NCBI GenBank assembly: GCA_947476275.1 | Contig: CANJPQ010000023.1 | Coordinates: 1 to 62,280 of the forward strand | Length of the DNA: 62,280 bases | DNA from: Fidelibacterota bacterium | GTDB lineage: Bacteria > Pseudomonadota > Alphaproteobacteria > Rhodospirillales > Rhodospirillaceae | Direction: 5' to 3' | Shown here: positions 38,121 to 46,481 of the stretch, piece after piece | Position numbering within the stretch: the first letter of the stretch is position 1 | How the letters are laid out: every line of letters starts with the position of its first letter | Translations under genes and position numbers: made by a program | Notes under the pieces: model-generated | What the model was told of the DNA's origin: nothing | Databases searched by the model: none | The model's input: only the letters and a program-made list of their open reading frames with translations

Positions 38121-40517
38121 ATGAAAACCAACGTCAAACGTCTAGCGCTCGCGTCAACGGCACTCATGCTCGCATGGCCGGCCGCCAGCGCCTTTGCCCA
38201 AGTCAACGGGCTCGAGGAAATCGTCGTCACAGCCCGTCAGCGCCAGGAAAACCTGGTCGACATTCCGCTGTCGATCACGACATTCAGCTCTGAGAACATC
38301 GACCAGACCCAGCTGAAAGACATCCAGGACCTGCAGAAGTACACACCGGGCTTCAGCTATCGCCAGGCCAATACCCAGACCGGTGCACGTTTGCTGCCGT
38401 CGTACCGGTTCCGCGGCATGAACGCCGGCGCGGGTCAGTCCCTCGCCCAGCTCGGCGCGGTATTCGTGGACGGCCTGTATCTTCTCGGCGGCGCGCAATC
38501 GATGACCTTCGACGACGTCGAGCGCATCGAAGTCATCAAAGGACCGCAAAGCGCATATTTCGGCCGCAGCACCTTTGGCGGCGCGGTGAACTTCATCACC
38601 AAGGAGCCGAAGGATCGCTTCTCCGCGCGCGCCTCAGCGTCTGCCGAATCCTATGACGGCCATACCTTCGCGTTGAGCGCCGAAGGCCCGCTTACCGATT
38701 GGGCATCGTTTCGCCTCTCGGGGTCTTCGAACCAAGTCGCCGGTCAGTACAAGTCATCCGACGGCGGCCGAATCGGTCGTCAGCGCACCGACACGGTCAA
38801 CGGCCAGCTCATCCTGAAGCCGGTCGACGGCTTGAAGATCCGCCTGCGCTACACCCACGCGGATTCCGACGATTCACCGCCGGCGCTGGTGGATATGAAC
38901 GCCGGCCGCGCCGACATCGAAGGTAACTCGCACGAGTGCCAACCCGGCACCGCCAAGTACTGGTGCGGCGAACTCCCGAAGATGGGCGACATTGGTGTAC
39001 CTAAGAGGGTGTTCGATCAGCCGACCAGCATGGTCCCGCCGGCATTCGCTCCGACGGCATCGCCCAACATCATTCGCGATATCCTCAACAACAATAAGAA
39101 CAACCCGCTCACAGCGACCGACTTCGCCCTGCACAATCGCCTACCGTCGCTCGATCACCTCGGTCTGCACGGGATCTTCGACTGGTTCACGGCGGAAGCA
39201 GGCTACGAGTTCGGTGAAGGGTACAACCTGCATGGCGCCTTCGGTAAATCGACCTCGCGGGTGATCTCGGCCTCGTCGCTGCAGGCGGACGGCGCATCGG
39301 TCTCGATCGTACCGGGCGTGTGGGAAAACACCGAAGGCGAGCTGCGCCTGTCCTCGCCGCAGGATCAGCGCTTCACCTGGCTGGTCGGCGGCAACGTGTT
39401 CCGTCAGGCCGAGTTGGGCATTCCAACGTCGGGCTTCTCGGTGCGCGTCAACACCACCAACGGCTTCATCTATGCACCGCCACAGCTGTACGCCTCACAA
39501 TCGAAGGTCAACTACTGGGGCGTCTTCGCCGGCGCCCACTACAGCATCTTCGACAATCTTGCGCTCGACCTCGAAGGCCGCTATCAGCACGACAAGGTCA
39601 CCAATGCGTTCCAGACAGTCGCAGAACTGGGCGTGGCTTACACAGCCTTCGCACCGCGCGTGATCCTCACCTATCACCCGATGAAGGATTTCACGGTGTA
39701 TGCGAGCTGGGCACGGGGCGCGAACCCGGGCTTCACGAACGCCAGCGTACCGCTGTACAGCGCGGCGCTGCAGACGCAGATCAAGTCAGATCCGGGCTAT
39801 ATCGATCGCACGGGAGCGGAAACTCTCGACAGCTTCGAAATCGGCATCAAGCAGCAACTGAGCTGGTTGCGCTACGGCCTGACCGTCTACTACGGCAAGT
39901 GGAACAACCTGAAGAACCAGGTGAACTACACGTGCCCGGCCAATTCCTGCGGCCCGACGGTGATCGCGCCGTTCGCCAGCGTTTACACTGTGCGGACCGG
40001 CAAGCTGCTCGGACTCGAAGCGGAAGTGAATGCTGCCGTGACCGAAAATATCGACCTCGCCGGAACGCTTGAACTGGTGGGCTCGCGGTTCGACGGCTAT
40101 TCGTCGCCGACCGCCTTCCAGGCCACCGGCAAGACATTCGGCACAAACTTGGCCGTGTTCGAATACCCGACGTCATCGGGCTCGATCCAGGCGGGTTACC
40201 ACCGGCCGATCAACGATGAATACAGCTGGTACGTCCGCTCCGAGTTCTCCTACACCGGCAAGACCTACCTGGACGAGTTTAACCAGGCTTGGATCGGTGC
40301 ATCGACCAACGTCAACTTGCGCATCGGTGTGCAAGCGGCGAACAAGCGCGTCGAGTTCTACAGCACCAACCTGTTCGACAACGATCAATGGCAGGGCGGC
40401 CGCCGCGGTTCGACGGCCACCAACACCCGCAACCCGGTGGTCACGAACGTGCCGTCGGCATTCGTGATCGCGCCGCGCAAGCGGGCGTTCGGCGTTCGCG
40501 CGTCTTACGAGTTCTAG
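38121..40517 (+). CDS. TonB-dependent outer-membrane receptor
   Basis: 798 aa. Signal peptide to about residue 28 (TALMLAWPAASAFAQ), TonB-box region EEIVVTARQRQENLVDIPLS, plug domain with VERIEVIKGPQSAYFGRSTFGGAVNFI, then a beta barrel ending in aromatic Phe (FGVRASYEF), as needed for Bam insertion. It imports a scarce ligand, energised by TonB. The divergent secreted amidohydrolase and downstream LysR gene suggest an organic substrate rather than iron. The last codons are followed by a tandem copy of GAGTTCTAG, so the stop is duplicated out of need. Confidence 0.95.
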   Translation: MKTNVKRLALASTALMLAWPAASAFAQVNGLEEIVVTARQRQENLVDIPLSITTFSSENIDQTQLKDIQDLQKYTPGFSYRQANTQTGARLLPSYRFRGMNAGAGQSLAQLGAVFVDGLYLLGGAQSMTFDDVERIEVIKGPQSAYFGRSTFGGAVNFITKEPKDRFSARASASAESYDGHTFALSAEGPLTDWASFRLSGSSNQVAGQYKSSDGGRIGRQRTDTVNGQLILKPVDGLKIRLRYTHADSDDSPPALVDMNAGRADIEGNSHECQPGTAKYWCGELPKMGDIGVPKRVFDQPTSMVPPAFAPTASPNIIRDILNNNKNNPLTATDFALHNRLPSLDHLGLHGIFDWFTAEAGYEFGEGYNLHGAFGKSTSRVISASSLQADGASVSIVPGVWENTEGELRLSSPQDQRFTWLVGGNVFRQAELGIPTSGFSVRVNTTNGFIYAPPQLYASQSKVNYWGVFAGAHYSIFDNLALDLEGRYQHDKVTNAFQTVAELGVAYTAFAPRVILTYHPMKDFTVYASWARGANPGFTNASVPLYSAALQTQIKSDPGYIDRTGAETLDSFEIGIKQQLSWLRYGLTVYYGKWNNLKNQVNYTCPANSCGPTVIAPFASVYTVRTGKLLGLEAEVNAAVTENIDLAGTLELVGSRFDGYSSPTAFQATGKTFGTNLAVFEYPTSSGSIQAGYHRPINDEYSWYVRSEFSYTGKTYLDEFNQAWIGASTNVNLRIGVQAANKRVEFYSTNLFDNDQWQGGRRGSTATNTRNPVVTNVPSAFVIAPRKRAFGVRASYEF

Positions 40518-40539
40518 GAGTTCTAGGAGCCTCACGACA

Positions 40540-40575
40540 GGGAGGGCTGCTACCCGCGGCCCTCCCTTTGTCTTT
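40540..40575 (+). terminator. Terminator of the TonB receptor gene
   Basis: GGGAGGGC (40540-40547) pairs with GCCCTCCC (40559-40566), then TTTGTCTTT. It lies 22 bases beyond the stop codon. Confidence 0.8.
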
Positions 40576-40708
40576 CCCGCACGCCGACATAGGAACCACC
40601 ACGGTTCTGGCTGCGGCTGACGATCGTCATCGCCCCATCACGCATGGTCGCGTCGTTGATGTTGTGATTGATGACTTTCATGCAGGTCGCTTGCCACCGC
40701 GCGACCAT
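40550..40708 (-). CDS. Possible 52-aa small protein
   Basis: The open frame starts at an ATG with GGGGG eight bases upstream and reads MVARWQATCMKVINHNIN, then RDGAMTIVSRSQNRGGSYVG, ending in a basic tail. Codon third positions are G/C-rich like real genes here. Against it: the last codons lie inside the receptor terminator hairpin, and no family is recognised. It is also too near the LysR gene's control region to be sure. Confidence 0.3.
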   Translation of the reverse strand: MVARWQATCMKVINHNINDATMRDGAMTIVSRSQNRGGSYVGVRERQREGRG

Positions 40709-40832
40709 TGCAAATTCCCCCGTCCCACCCCGTGCGGATAGATCCGTCGGTCCGGACCCGCTTTTTTGAAACGATGGACAAATTGGCCATCAATCATGCC
40801 ATCATGGAAACCCTATCTCCGGGGATCTCATC

Positions 40833-41735
40833 ATGGAAATCGGACAGCTTCAGCATTTCGCCACGGTCGCCCAGTTCGGCAATTTCGGCCGCGCCGCGGA
40901 AGAATTGCATGTCACCCAGTCGGCGCTGAGCAAAAGCATCAAACGGCTGGAGAGCTTCATCGGCGCGACCCTGTTCGAGCGCACCACACGCGGCGTGCAG
41001 CTGACGGTGTACGGTCGCGGCCTGCTGAACTACGCCAATGTCATCCTCAACGAGCGCAACCGCGCGATTTCGATGATGTCGGCGATCAAGGGGCGCGCGG
41101 TCGGCAATCTCGTCATCGGCGTCAGCAAGCATCTCGGCGGCTTGATCGTGCCCGACGCGGTCAACCGGCTGATCTCCGCGTTCCCGGGCGTCTGGGTGGA
41201 AGTGATCGAGGGCTACACCGATGAGCTCTCTGGGCTGCTCCTCAACGGCAGCGCCGATCTTCTGTTCGTCGGCTACAAGGAGCAGGCCCATACGCCGGCA
41301 CTGGTTTACGAAAAGCTGCTCGACAGCGATTCTGTGATCATTGCCCATCCCAGCCACCCCCTCGCCAAAAAGGCGTCCGTGACACGGGCCGAACTCATGA
41401 AAGCCCGCTGGATCTTGACGGTAGAGAAGAGCTCGATCTTCCAGTTCTACAATTCGCTCGACCTGGAAGGCAGCGAGTATGATCCGAGCAACCTGCCGAT
41501 ACTGAGTTCGTCGGCGCAATTCACCGCGCGCATGATCCGCAGCGGCGGTTTCATCGCGATCTCGGGACGCCATGCGGTGGCGGACGATTTGGCGGCCGGG
41601 AAGCTCGCCGAAGTCCGCGGACCCATCCGCAAGCGGTCACCCAACATCGGGATCGTATTGCGGCGCAAAGGGTACCGCTCGCCGATGCTGGTAAGACTTA
41701 TCAAAGAAATCCGCAGCGTCGCAAAAGACAGGTAA
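40833..41735 (+). CDS. LysR-type transcriptional regulator
   Basis: 300 aa. The N-terminal winged helix shows MEIGQLQHFATVAQFGNFGR, then AAEELHVTQSALSKSIKRLE, the full LysR recognition region, and ARG-like FERTTRGVQLT. The effector domain follows (VGNLVIGVSKHLGG, PHPLAKKA-type region as SHPLAKKASVTR). It sits just behind the TonB receptor and likely controls the receptor/amidohydrolase pair through the palindrome at 37995. GGGGA lies 8 bases before the ATG. Confidence 0.93.
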   Translation: MEIGQLQHFATVAQFGNFGRAAEELHVTQSALSKSIKRLESFIGATLFERTTRGVQLTVYGRGLLNYANVILNERNRAISMMSAIKGRAVGNLVIGVSKHLGGLIVPDAVNRLISAFPGVWVEVIEGYTDELSGLLLNGSADLLFVGYKEQAHTPALVYEKLLDSDSVIIAHPSHPLAKKASVTRAELMKARWILTVEKSSIFQFYNSLDLEGSEYDPSNLPILSSSAQFTARMIRSGGFIAISGRHAVADDLAAGKLAEVRGPIRKRSPNIGIVLRRKGYRSPMLVRLIKEIRSVAKDR

Positions 41736-41798
41736 ATACGCAGACGCCCCGCCGAGATTTTCGACGAGGCGCTGCGAATGCCGCGGTCGGCGTATCGT

Positions 41799-41984
41799 TT
41801 ACTTCTCGACCTCGGTCTTCGTACGGGTCGTGGTGGTCGAAGCCGACGGCTCGCCCATTCCGCCACTGGAGTAGGTAGAGCGTTCGGTCTTTGTCGTGGT
41901 GACTTCCTTGTCGCTACCACAGCCGGACAGGGCCGCCGCAGCGGCGATGAGCGTGATGGCAGAAAGCGTCTTGATCGACATCAT
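41799..41984 (-). CDS. Small Thr/Ser-rich lipoprotein
   Basis: 61 aa. Lipobox ALSGCGS at about residue 22 follows an Ala-rich signal. The mature ~40 residues are Thr/Ser/Lys/Glu-rich (TTTKTERSTYSSG, STTTTRTKTEVEK) and probably unstructured. GGAGAGG precedes the double ATG. It lies 12 bases after the next gene on the same strand and shares its Thr-rich style. Confidence 0.75.
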   Translation of the reverse strand: MMSIKTLSAITLIAAAAALSGCGSDKEVTTTKTERSTYSSGGMGEPSASTTTTRTKTEVEK

Positions 41985-41996
41985 GGCGTGCCTCTC

Positions 41997-42359
41997 CTAT
42001 TTCCGTTCGATGGTGGTTGTGGTGCTGTTCGTGGTCTTGTCACCCAGCGGCGACGTCACTTCTTCGGAATGAGAACGCACTTCCGAGCCGTCCGGCGTGG
42101 TTGTGCGGCTGGTTTCCGTGGCGCGCACGCCACCACCCGCGCTCATGGCTTTGGTTTCGCGCTTCACACTTTCCGTGCCATCCGGGCGGATGACGGTCGA
42201 CTTCTTTTCCTTATAGACGCCTTCCGGCGTCGCCATGCCGGCCGACGGCGGGAGCATCGGCTGGACGGTGGTCGTGGATTCCTTAATGACGGTCTGGGCG
42301 GACGCGGCACCAGTCATCAGCGCAAAAGCGGCAGCGCCAACCAAGAGATATCGGGTCAT
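41997..42359 (-). CDS. Exported Thr/Ser-rich protein of unknown function
   Basis: 120 aa. Signal peptide AAAFALMTGAASAQ, then a hydrophilic chain with repeated Glu/Ser/Thr and VIRPDG/TTPDGSEV segments that look like two copies of a short beta unit (RPDGTESVKRET and TPDGSEVRSHSE). The last residues are TTNSTTTTIERK. No known family. Likely co-transcribed with the downstream small lipoprotein. Confidence 0.75.
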   Translation of the reverse strand: MTRYLLVGAAAFALMTGAASAQTVIKESTTTVQPMLPPSAGMATPEGVYKEKKSTVIRPDGTESVKRETKAMSAGGGVRATETSRTTTPDGSEVRSHSEEVTSPLGDKTTNSTTTTIERK

Positions 42360-42556
42360 GAGAGCTATTCCTTCAACTGTCAACGCACCGGGGCGCGCCG
42401 CGTGCGCAGCGCGCCATTGGGCATCGCTCGTTCAACGGTGCCCTGCGGGTAAGGTTGCGGGGAAGATGGGGGTGATACCAAAAGTTCCCAGGCGCGCGAC
42501 TCTGCGCGGATCAGCGCGTTAGGTTCATGTAAGCATGCTCAGACAGGAGGTCCCTC

Positions 42557-42808
42557 ATGAAGACGATAAAGATTGGCGCGGCTGCGCTCCTTATGGTTGG
42601 CTCGGCGCTTGCCCTCGCGGGCTGCGCGGACGGCTATCGAGATGACGGTTACTCACGCGTGAGCGTGGGCGTCTCGTCTTCGGGCGGCCATCGTGGCGAT
42701 CGCGACCGCGATAACGACGGCGTTCCAAACCGCTACGACCGTGACCGCGACGGCGACGGCGTGCCGAACTCCGTTGATGCGCGTCCGAACAATCCGTATC
42801 GGGATTGA
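42557..42808 (+). CDS. Small lipoprotein with thrombospondin-type-3-like calcium repeats (paralogue 1)
   Basis: 83 aa. Lipobox ALAGCAD at about residue 22. The C-terminal half is Asp-rich: DRDNDGVPNRYDRDRDGDGV followed by PNSVDARPNNPYRD, two D-x-D-x-D-G-x-x-N units as in calcium-binding thrombospondin type 3 repeats. The ending RPNNPYRD recurs exactly in the gene at 42943 and in altered form at 47850. GGAGG precedes the ATG. Envelope-located; calcium binding is inferred from the motif. Confidence 0.8.
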   Translation: MKTIKIGAAALLMVGSALALAGCADGYRDDGYSRVSVGVSSSGGHRGDRDRDNDGVPNRYDRDRDGDGVPNSVDARPNNPYRD

Positions 42809-42829
42809 GAGACGAGTAAGCGAAACAAT

Positions 42830-42859
42830 AAAGGGCGGTCTCAGGACTGCCCTTTTTTT
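42830..42859 (+). terminator. Terminator after the small calcium-repeat lipoprotein gene
   Basis: AAAGGGC / GCCCTTT with an imperfect inner stem, followed by T7. Confidence 0.8.
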
Positions 42860-42887
42860 GTCCACCGCCGCAAGAAGCGCAGAAAGC

Positions 42888-42922
42888 AAAACGCCCCGCC
42901 AATGGCTTCGGCGGGGCGTTTG
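42888..42922 (-). terminator. Terminator of the minus-strand calcium-repeat gene
   Basis: ACGCCCCGCC / GGCGGGGCGT, perfect 10-bp stem; on the minus strand a TTTT run follows. It lies 21 bases past the stop of the gene ending at 42943. Confidence 0.8.
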
Positions 42923-42942
42923 TCTCTGTGGCTCAATTCCAC

Positions 42943-43275
42943 TTAGTCGCGATAGGGATTGTTCGGACGGGAGTCGAAGCGGTTCGGAACGCCGTCACCG
43001 TCGTTGTCGCGCCAGCCGGCATTGCGCTCACGGTCGTGGCGACGATGCCAGTAACGCTCGCGGTTCTGCTCGCGGAACATCCGCGCTTCACGCGCGTCGT
43101 GCCAGCGATGCCAATTGTGATCGTGGTCCCAATAGCCGTCGCTATAGCCGAAGGCGACGTTACCGGTGTCGAAACTGAACGCGAAGGTATCGCGAGCCGA
43201 CGCCGAAGCCGAGGCGCCGACCGCGCCGATAGCGAGCGTCGCGGCGGCAACTGTCGCTAAGAAAAGGTTCTTCAT
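42943..43275 (-). CDS. Small exported protein with calcium-type repeat (paralogue 2)
   Basis: 110 aa. Signal peptide AATLAIGAVGASASASA. The mature part has DTFAFSFDTGNVAFGYSDGY followed by WDHDHNWHRWHDAREA, a His/Trp/Arg-rich stretch, and ends in WRDNDGDGVPNRFDSRPNNP-YRD, one D-x-D-G-D-G unit. The first part matches the gene at 47850 (SFSFNTGDVAFAYSDGYWD) closely, so the two are full-length paralogues, while only the tail is shared with the lipoprotein at 42557. Confidence 0.8.
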   Translation of the reverse strand: MKNLFLATVAAATLAIGAVGASASASARDTFAFSFDTGNVAFGYSDGYWDHDHNWHRWHDAREARMFREQNRERYWHRRHDRERNAGWRDNDGDGVPNRFDSRPNNPYRD

Positions 43276-43389
43276 GGCGTTCTCCTCTCTAGGTCTCGTG
43301 CAGGAAAACGCCTCTCATTCGCGTGAGTTGCGCGACTGCCTGCAAAAGGCCCGGAAATGTCCCGCCTCGGTTGCGACGCCTAACCGGCC

Positions 43390-44283
43390 TTATCTTGCGG
43401 TTTTGGCGAAATCGAGCGCGATGTCCGCCCAGCGCTGCGGCTCGGCTACGAGGGAGAGGGCCTGATTATCCGAGAACTGCCGGAATTTGAAATCGGGACG
43501 AAGGCGAACAGCCTTCGCGTCCATCTTCACCAGGGTATCGCCCTTGTCGGACAGCACCAACGCGGGTGCTTTGACGCGCATCAGGTCCGGCTCCATGTCG
43601 TATGTGTAGGCTGCGTTGTGACCGATGTCCTGGTCCTGCTGAAACATGGTGAGGACAGCCCAAGTCGCGTTGCGCATGTTCACCATCGCCGTCGGCGGGT
43701 TCTCCGGCGAGGTGATGCGCGCCAGGATGTTTTGGAAATAGCTGGCGAGATGACTGCCGTCCGGCTTCAGGACGCGCTCCCAGTGAGCGCCTGCGAGGCG
43801 CTCTGCCCGTTCGGCGGCGGTGTAGAGGGGAATGCCGTGGGTGATCAGCCCCGCCACCCGGTCCGGATGGCGCGCGGCAAGGGCAACCGCCACCGAGGCC
43901 CCGGTGTGATGACCGCCGACAATCACGCGCGTCACCTTCAGGGCATCGAGCACCGGGATCAGATTGTCCGCATAGGTCTCGATCGTGGGCTGGGTCTTGG
44001 GCGCGTCGGACAGGCCGTAGCCCGGCGTGTCGATGGTGATGACGCGCTTGCCGGCCGCGGCAATGATGTTCTGGATGTCGGCAAACTCGATCATCGTCCA
44101 GGGCGTCTGATGCAGCAGTAGAAAAACCACCGACGCATCGCGCGGACCGACATCGCGATAGTGCACCTGCCCCATCGGCGTCGCAGCGTAGCCCTTGCCG
44201 CCGGTCAGCGGCGCATTGCCGTGCCAATCGTCCGCGAGGGCTGGGAAATAAAGTAGGCAGACGAGTGCGATCAGAATGCGCAT
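43390..44283 (-). CDS. Exported alpha/beta-hydrolase-fold protein with noncanonical active site
   Basis: 297 aa. Signal peptide ILIALVCLLYFPALA. The fold is clear: VVFLLLHQTPWTMIEF, IDTPGYGLSDAP, VIVGGHHTGASVAVALAARHP, an acid strand LVLSDKGDTL. But the nucleophile elbow reads G-H-H-T-G-A, with His where Ser belongs, and the late catalytic His (normally in GxHFP) is absent: FSDNQALSLVAEPQRW. The nearby protein at 51966 shares both changes. Last gene of a four-gene minus-strand operon with three cupins. Confidence 0.8.
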   Translation of the reverse strand: MRILIALVCLLYFPALADDWHGNAPLTGGKGYAATPMGQVHYRDVGPRDASVVFLLLHQTPWTMIEFADIQNIIAAAGKRVITIDTPGYGLSDAPKTQPTIETYADNLIPVLDALKVTRVIVGGHHTGASVAVALAARHPDRVAGLITHGIPLYTAAERAERLAGAHWERVLKPDGSHLASYFQNILARITSPENPPTAMVNMRNATWAVLTMFQQDQDIGHNAAYTYDMEPDLMRVKAPALVLSDKGDTLVKMDAKAVRLRPDFKFRQFSDNQALSLVAEPQRWADIALDFAKTAR

Positions 44284-44344
44284 GGGGCTGCCTCGGAAAA
44301 AGGGTAACGGGATCCAGGACGGCGCCCTGGATCCCGAGAGATGT

Positions 44345-44746
44345 CTAGCGTTGTTGATACTCGCCGGGGGCGCGGCCTTCGCCGGCCGCTTGCGGTGTCA
44401 TCACGTCCTTCATGGTGCAAAGCAACACGGTGCAAGGCTCCCAGCCGACCGTGCGGATAGCATGGCCCTTGCCTTTCAGATCCTGCATCAGCCAGGTGTC
44501 CCCGCGCGAGAAGTAGCGCTTCTCGCCGAGGGAGGTCGTGACCTCCATCTTGCCGGAGAGCATGGCGCAGCACTTCGGCGCGTCGGTCGGCTTGAAATCC
44601 GCGAAATGCCCGGGCTGCGTCTCCCAGATTTGCCAATAGAGGGTGTCCTGCTGGCGTTCTTTGTTGCTGTCGGGCGGGCTGGCGGATTCAACGTCAGCGA
44701 AGTAGGAATCGCCGTTTTCGTCGGTGAACAGGCTTGAGAGTTTCAT
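44345..44746 (-). CDS. Single-domain cupin-like protein
   Basis: 133 aa, no signal. The small beta barrel includes LYWQIWETQPGHFADF, CCAMLSGKMEVTTSLGEKRY and FSRGDTWLMQDLKGKGHAIR, the cupin 1 and 2 spacing. Metal ligands are not all obvious: His in GHFADF and in GHAIR are candidates. It lies 15 bases downstream of the next cupin gene, so the two are co-transcribed. Confidence 0.7.
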   Translation of the reverse strand: MKLSSLFTDENGDSYFADVESASPPDSNKERQQDTLYWQIWETQPGHFADFKPTDAPKCCAMLSGKMEVTTSLGEKRYFSRGDTWLMQDLKGKGHAIRTVGWEPCTVLLCTMKDVMTPQAAGEGRAPGEYQQR

Positions 44747-44761
44747 CGGTCCATCTCCCCC

Positions 44762-45184
44762 TTATTTCTTGATGTCGAGCGGGGCGATGTCGGTGTCCTT
44801 GCCCGGCAGATACAGATTGAACACAGTGGGCGGCACGGTCGAGCGCAGGTTCGAATGATGCAGTGCGCCCGGTCGCACATAGAGCAGATCGCCCGTACAG
44901 AAGCGCCACGTCGCGCCGTTCTGCATGACGTTGTCCATATGACCGCTCATCCATGCGATCAGGTGCGGTTCACCACCGATGTGCTGTTCGTAGATGCTGC
45001 CGCCCGGCTCGTAGCCCGCTTCGGAGCGTGACAGCGGCTGCGCCTGGCGCATACCGATGCGCCAAAAGGCCGCCGGCTGCTTTTCACTCAGCGCTTCCGT
45101 GTCGCTGATCTTCTTGAGCGGTACGTCGATCAGGCCCGGCGTGCTGCGGCCGTTGGCGTCGATGCCGATTTCAAAAATCTTCAT
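44762..45184 (-). CDS. Cupin-domain protein
   Basis: 140 aa, cytoplasmic. The core reads EAGYEPGGSIYEQHIGGEPH, then LIAWMSGHMDNVMQNG and CTGDLLYVRPGALHHSNL, a cupin 2 motif with candidate ligands His in EQH, His in EPH and the late HH. AGGAG is 8 bases before the ATG. Middle gene of the cupin operon, 16 bases after the Tat-cupin gene. Reaction unknown: dioxygenase, isomerase and sensor roles all occur in this fold. Confidence 0.75.
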   Translation of the reverse strand: MKIFEIGIDANGRSTPGLIDVPLKKISDTEALSEKQPAAFWRIGMRQAQPLSRSEAGYEPGGSIYEQHIGGEPHLIAWMSGHMDNVMQNGATWRFCTGDLLYVRPGALHHSNLRSTVPPTVFNLYLPGKDTDIAPLDIKK

Positions 45185-45200
45185 GTGCAAATCTCCTGGA

Positions 45201-46217
45201 TCAGAGCGAAGCCGAGGGCAACACGCCCGGGTTCACCGGGGCGTCGGTGGCGATGAACACGGAGTTGTCCTCCAGCGGTTCCCACCAACCCGGATTGCCG
45301 ATCTTCTCGCGGAGCGCATCGCCCGCGGAGAGTTCGAGCATCTGGTTGCCTTCCTGGCGGCGGAAGCGGCCCTGCGGGATATAGATGACGACGTCCGTGC
45401 GAGGCGGGATCGTGAACGTCGGCGTGCGACCGCCCTTGGACAGTGTGGCGACGCGGATCGAATTGCCGTCGAATGCATAGCGCTGCACCGACTGCTTGAG
45501 CGCGATCTTCGGCGCCTTCTTCATTTCCTCCGGCTTGCTGGCGGTGACGATCTTACCGTTATCGTCCCACATCATGCTCTTGGAGATCGGCGCGTCCTTG
45601 GCATGGACGAGGGAGAACTTGGCGTCGCTTTTGCTGGCGCTGACGAGGAAGGTCAAAAGGACGGTGTCCTCCGTCGTCTTCAGGTTGGTGATGTATCCCT
45701 GCGGCATGAACAAGGCATCGCCCTTGACGATCTTGTACGGCTTGTGCGTGAAGCCGAGCAGAGGTTCGACGGTCGCCGAACCCTTGAGTACGAAGATCTC
45801 GGTCTCGAAGGTGATCATGTGCCGCACCGGCTCGCCCTTCTTCCACGACAGCAGGCGGATGGAGCCGCTCGGGAAGTTGAACGTCTTGGCCTCATAGTGA
45901 GAGATCGAGCCTTCCTTCGGCGCGCGGTCATAAGCCGCCTTGTTGCCGGCGATGCGATAAGGTCCGGTCGGCCCCTTTGGGTCATACCATTCGGCGATCA
46001 TGCGCGTTTCGGCGTCCTTGCCGGCGATATAGACCAACTCGCCCTGCCCCTTGCGCGCGCCGGGATTGCCGGCGGCCTGAGCAGACGAAATGAGCGACGG
46101 GGCGTCGACGCCGATCAGGCGCGGCATCAACGGCAATGCGAGGGATGCAGCCCCCGCACCGATCACGCGCCGTAGCGCAGACCGGCGATCGGTCTTGTCT
46201 GGAACGAGACTGCTCAT
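45201..46217 (-). CDS. Tat-exported cupin protein (probable two-domain cupin)
   Basis: 338 aa. The N-terminus has RRSALRRVIGAGAASLALPL, a Tat-like signal ending near SSAQAAG. Two cupin-like halves follow: VRHMITFETEIFVLKGSATV with GDALFMPQGYI, and FTIPPRTDVVIYIPQGRF with LSAGDALREKIGNPGWWEP. GGAGG lies 8 bases before the ATG. First gene of the operon to two more cupins and a hydrolase-like protein; probably a periplasmic metal enzyme or binding protein. Confidence 0.75.
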   Translation of the reverse strand: MSSLVPDKTDRRSALRRVIGAGAASLALPLMPRLIGVDAPSLISSAQAAGNPGARKGQGELVYIAGKDAETRMIAEWYDPKGPTGPYRIAGNKAAYDRAPKEGSISHYEAKTFNFPSGSIRLLSWKKGEPVRHMITFETEIFVLKGSATVEPLLGFTHKPYKIVKGDALFMPQGYITNLKTTEDTVLLTFLVSASKSDAKFSLVHAKDAPISKSMMWDDNGKIVTASKPEEMKKAPKIALKQSVQRYAFDGNSIRVATLSKGGRTPTFTIPPRTDVVIYIPQGRFRRQEGNQMLELSAGDALREKIGNPGWWEPLEDNSVFIATDAPVNPGVLPSASL

Positions 46218-46481
46218 GGCTGGGTCCTCCCCATCTGAAGCCTGAAGAAAACTGGCGTCGCGGGAGGTTGGCCGACCGGCTCCCCCCACGCGCACCAGCA
46301 AGAGGACGGATCGTAACGGTGTCTCGGGGGGAGTCACGGGGTCCCCGCAAAGTCGGACCGCACTGTGAGACAAGTTATCCACAGGTCCGCGCGCCCGTCG
46401 CTTGACCCGAAAATGGGCCCCATCTGGACATACCCCTGCAAGGCAGCGATAAACCGGCCCCCGTTGGGGTGTAGGTTCCGT

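Noticed and set aside
40509-40528. Tandem GAGTTCTAG repeat at the receptor stop codon
   Set aside because: A two-unit 10-bp slip duplication with no functional sign besides a doubled stop.
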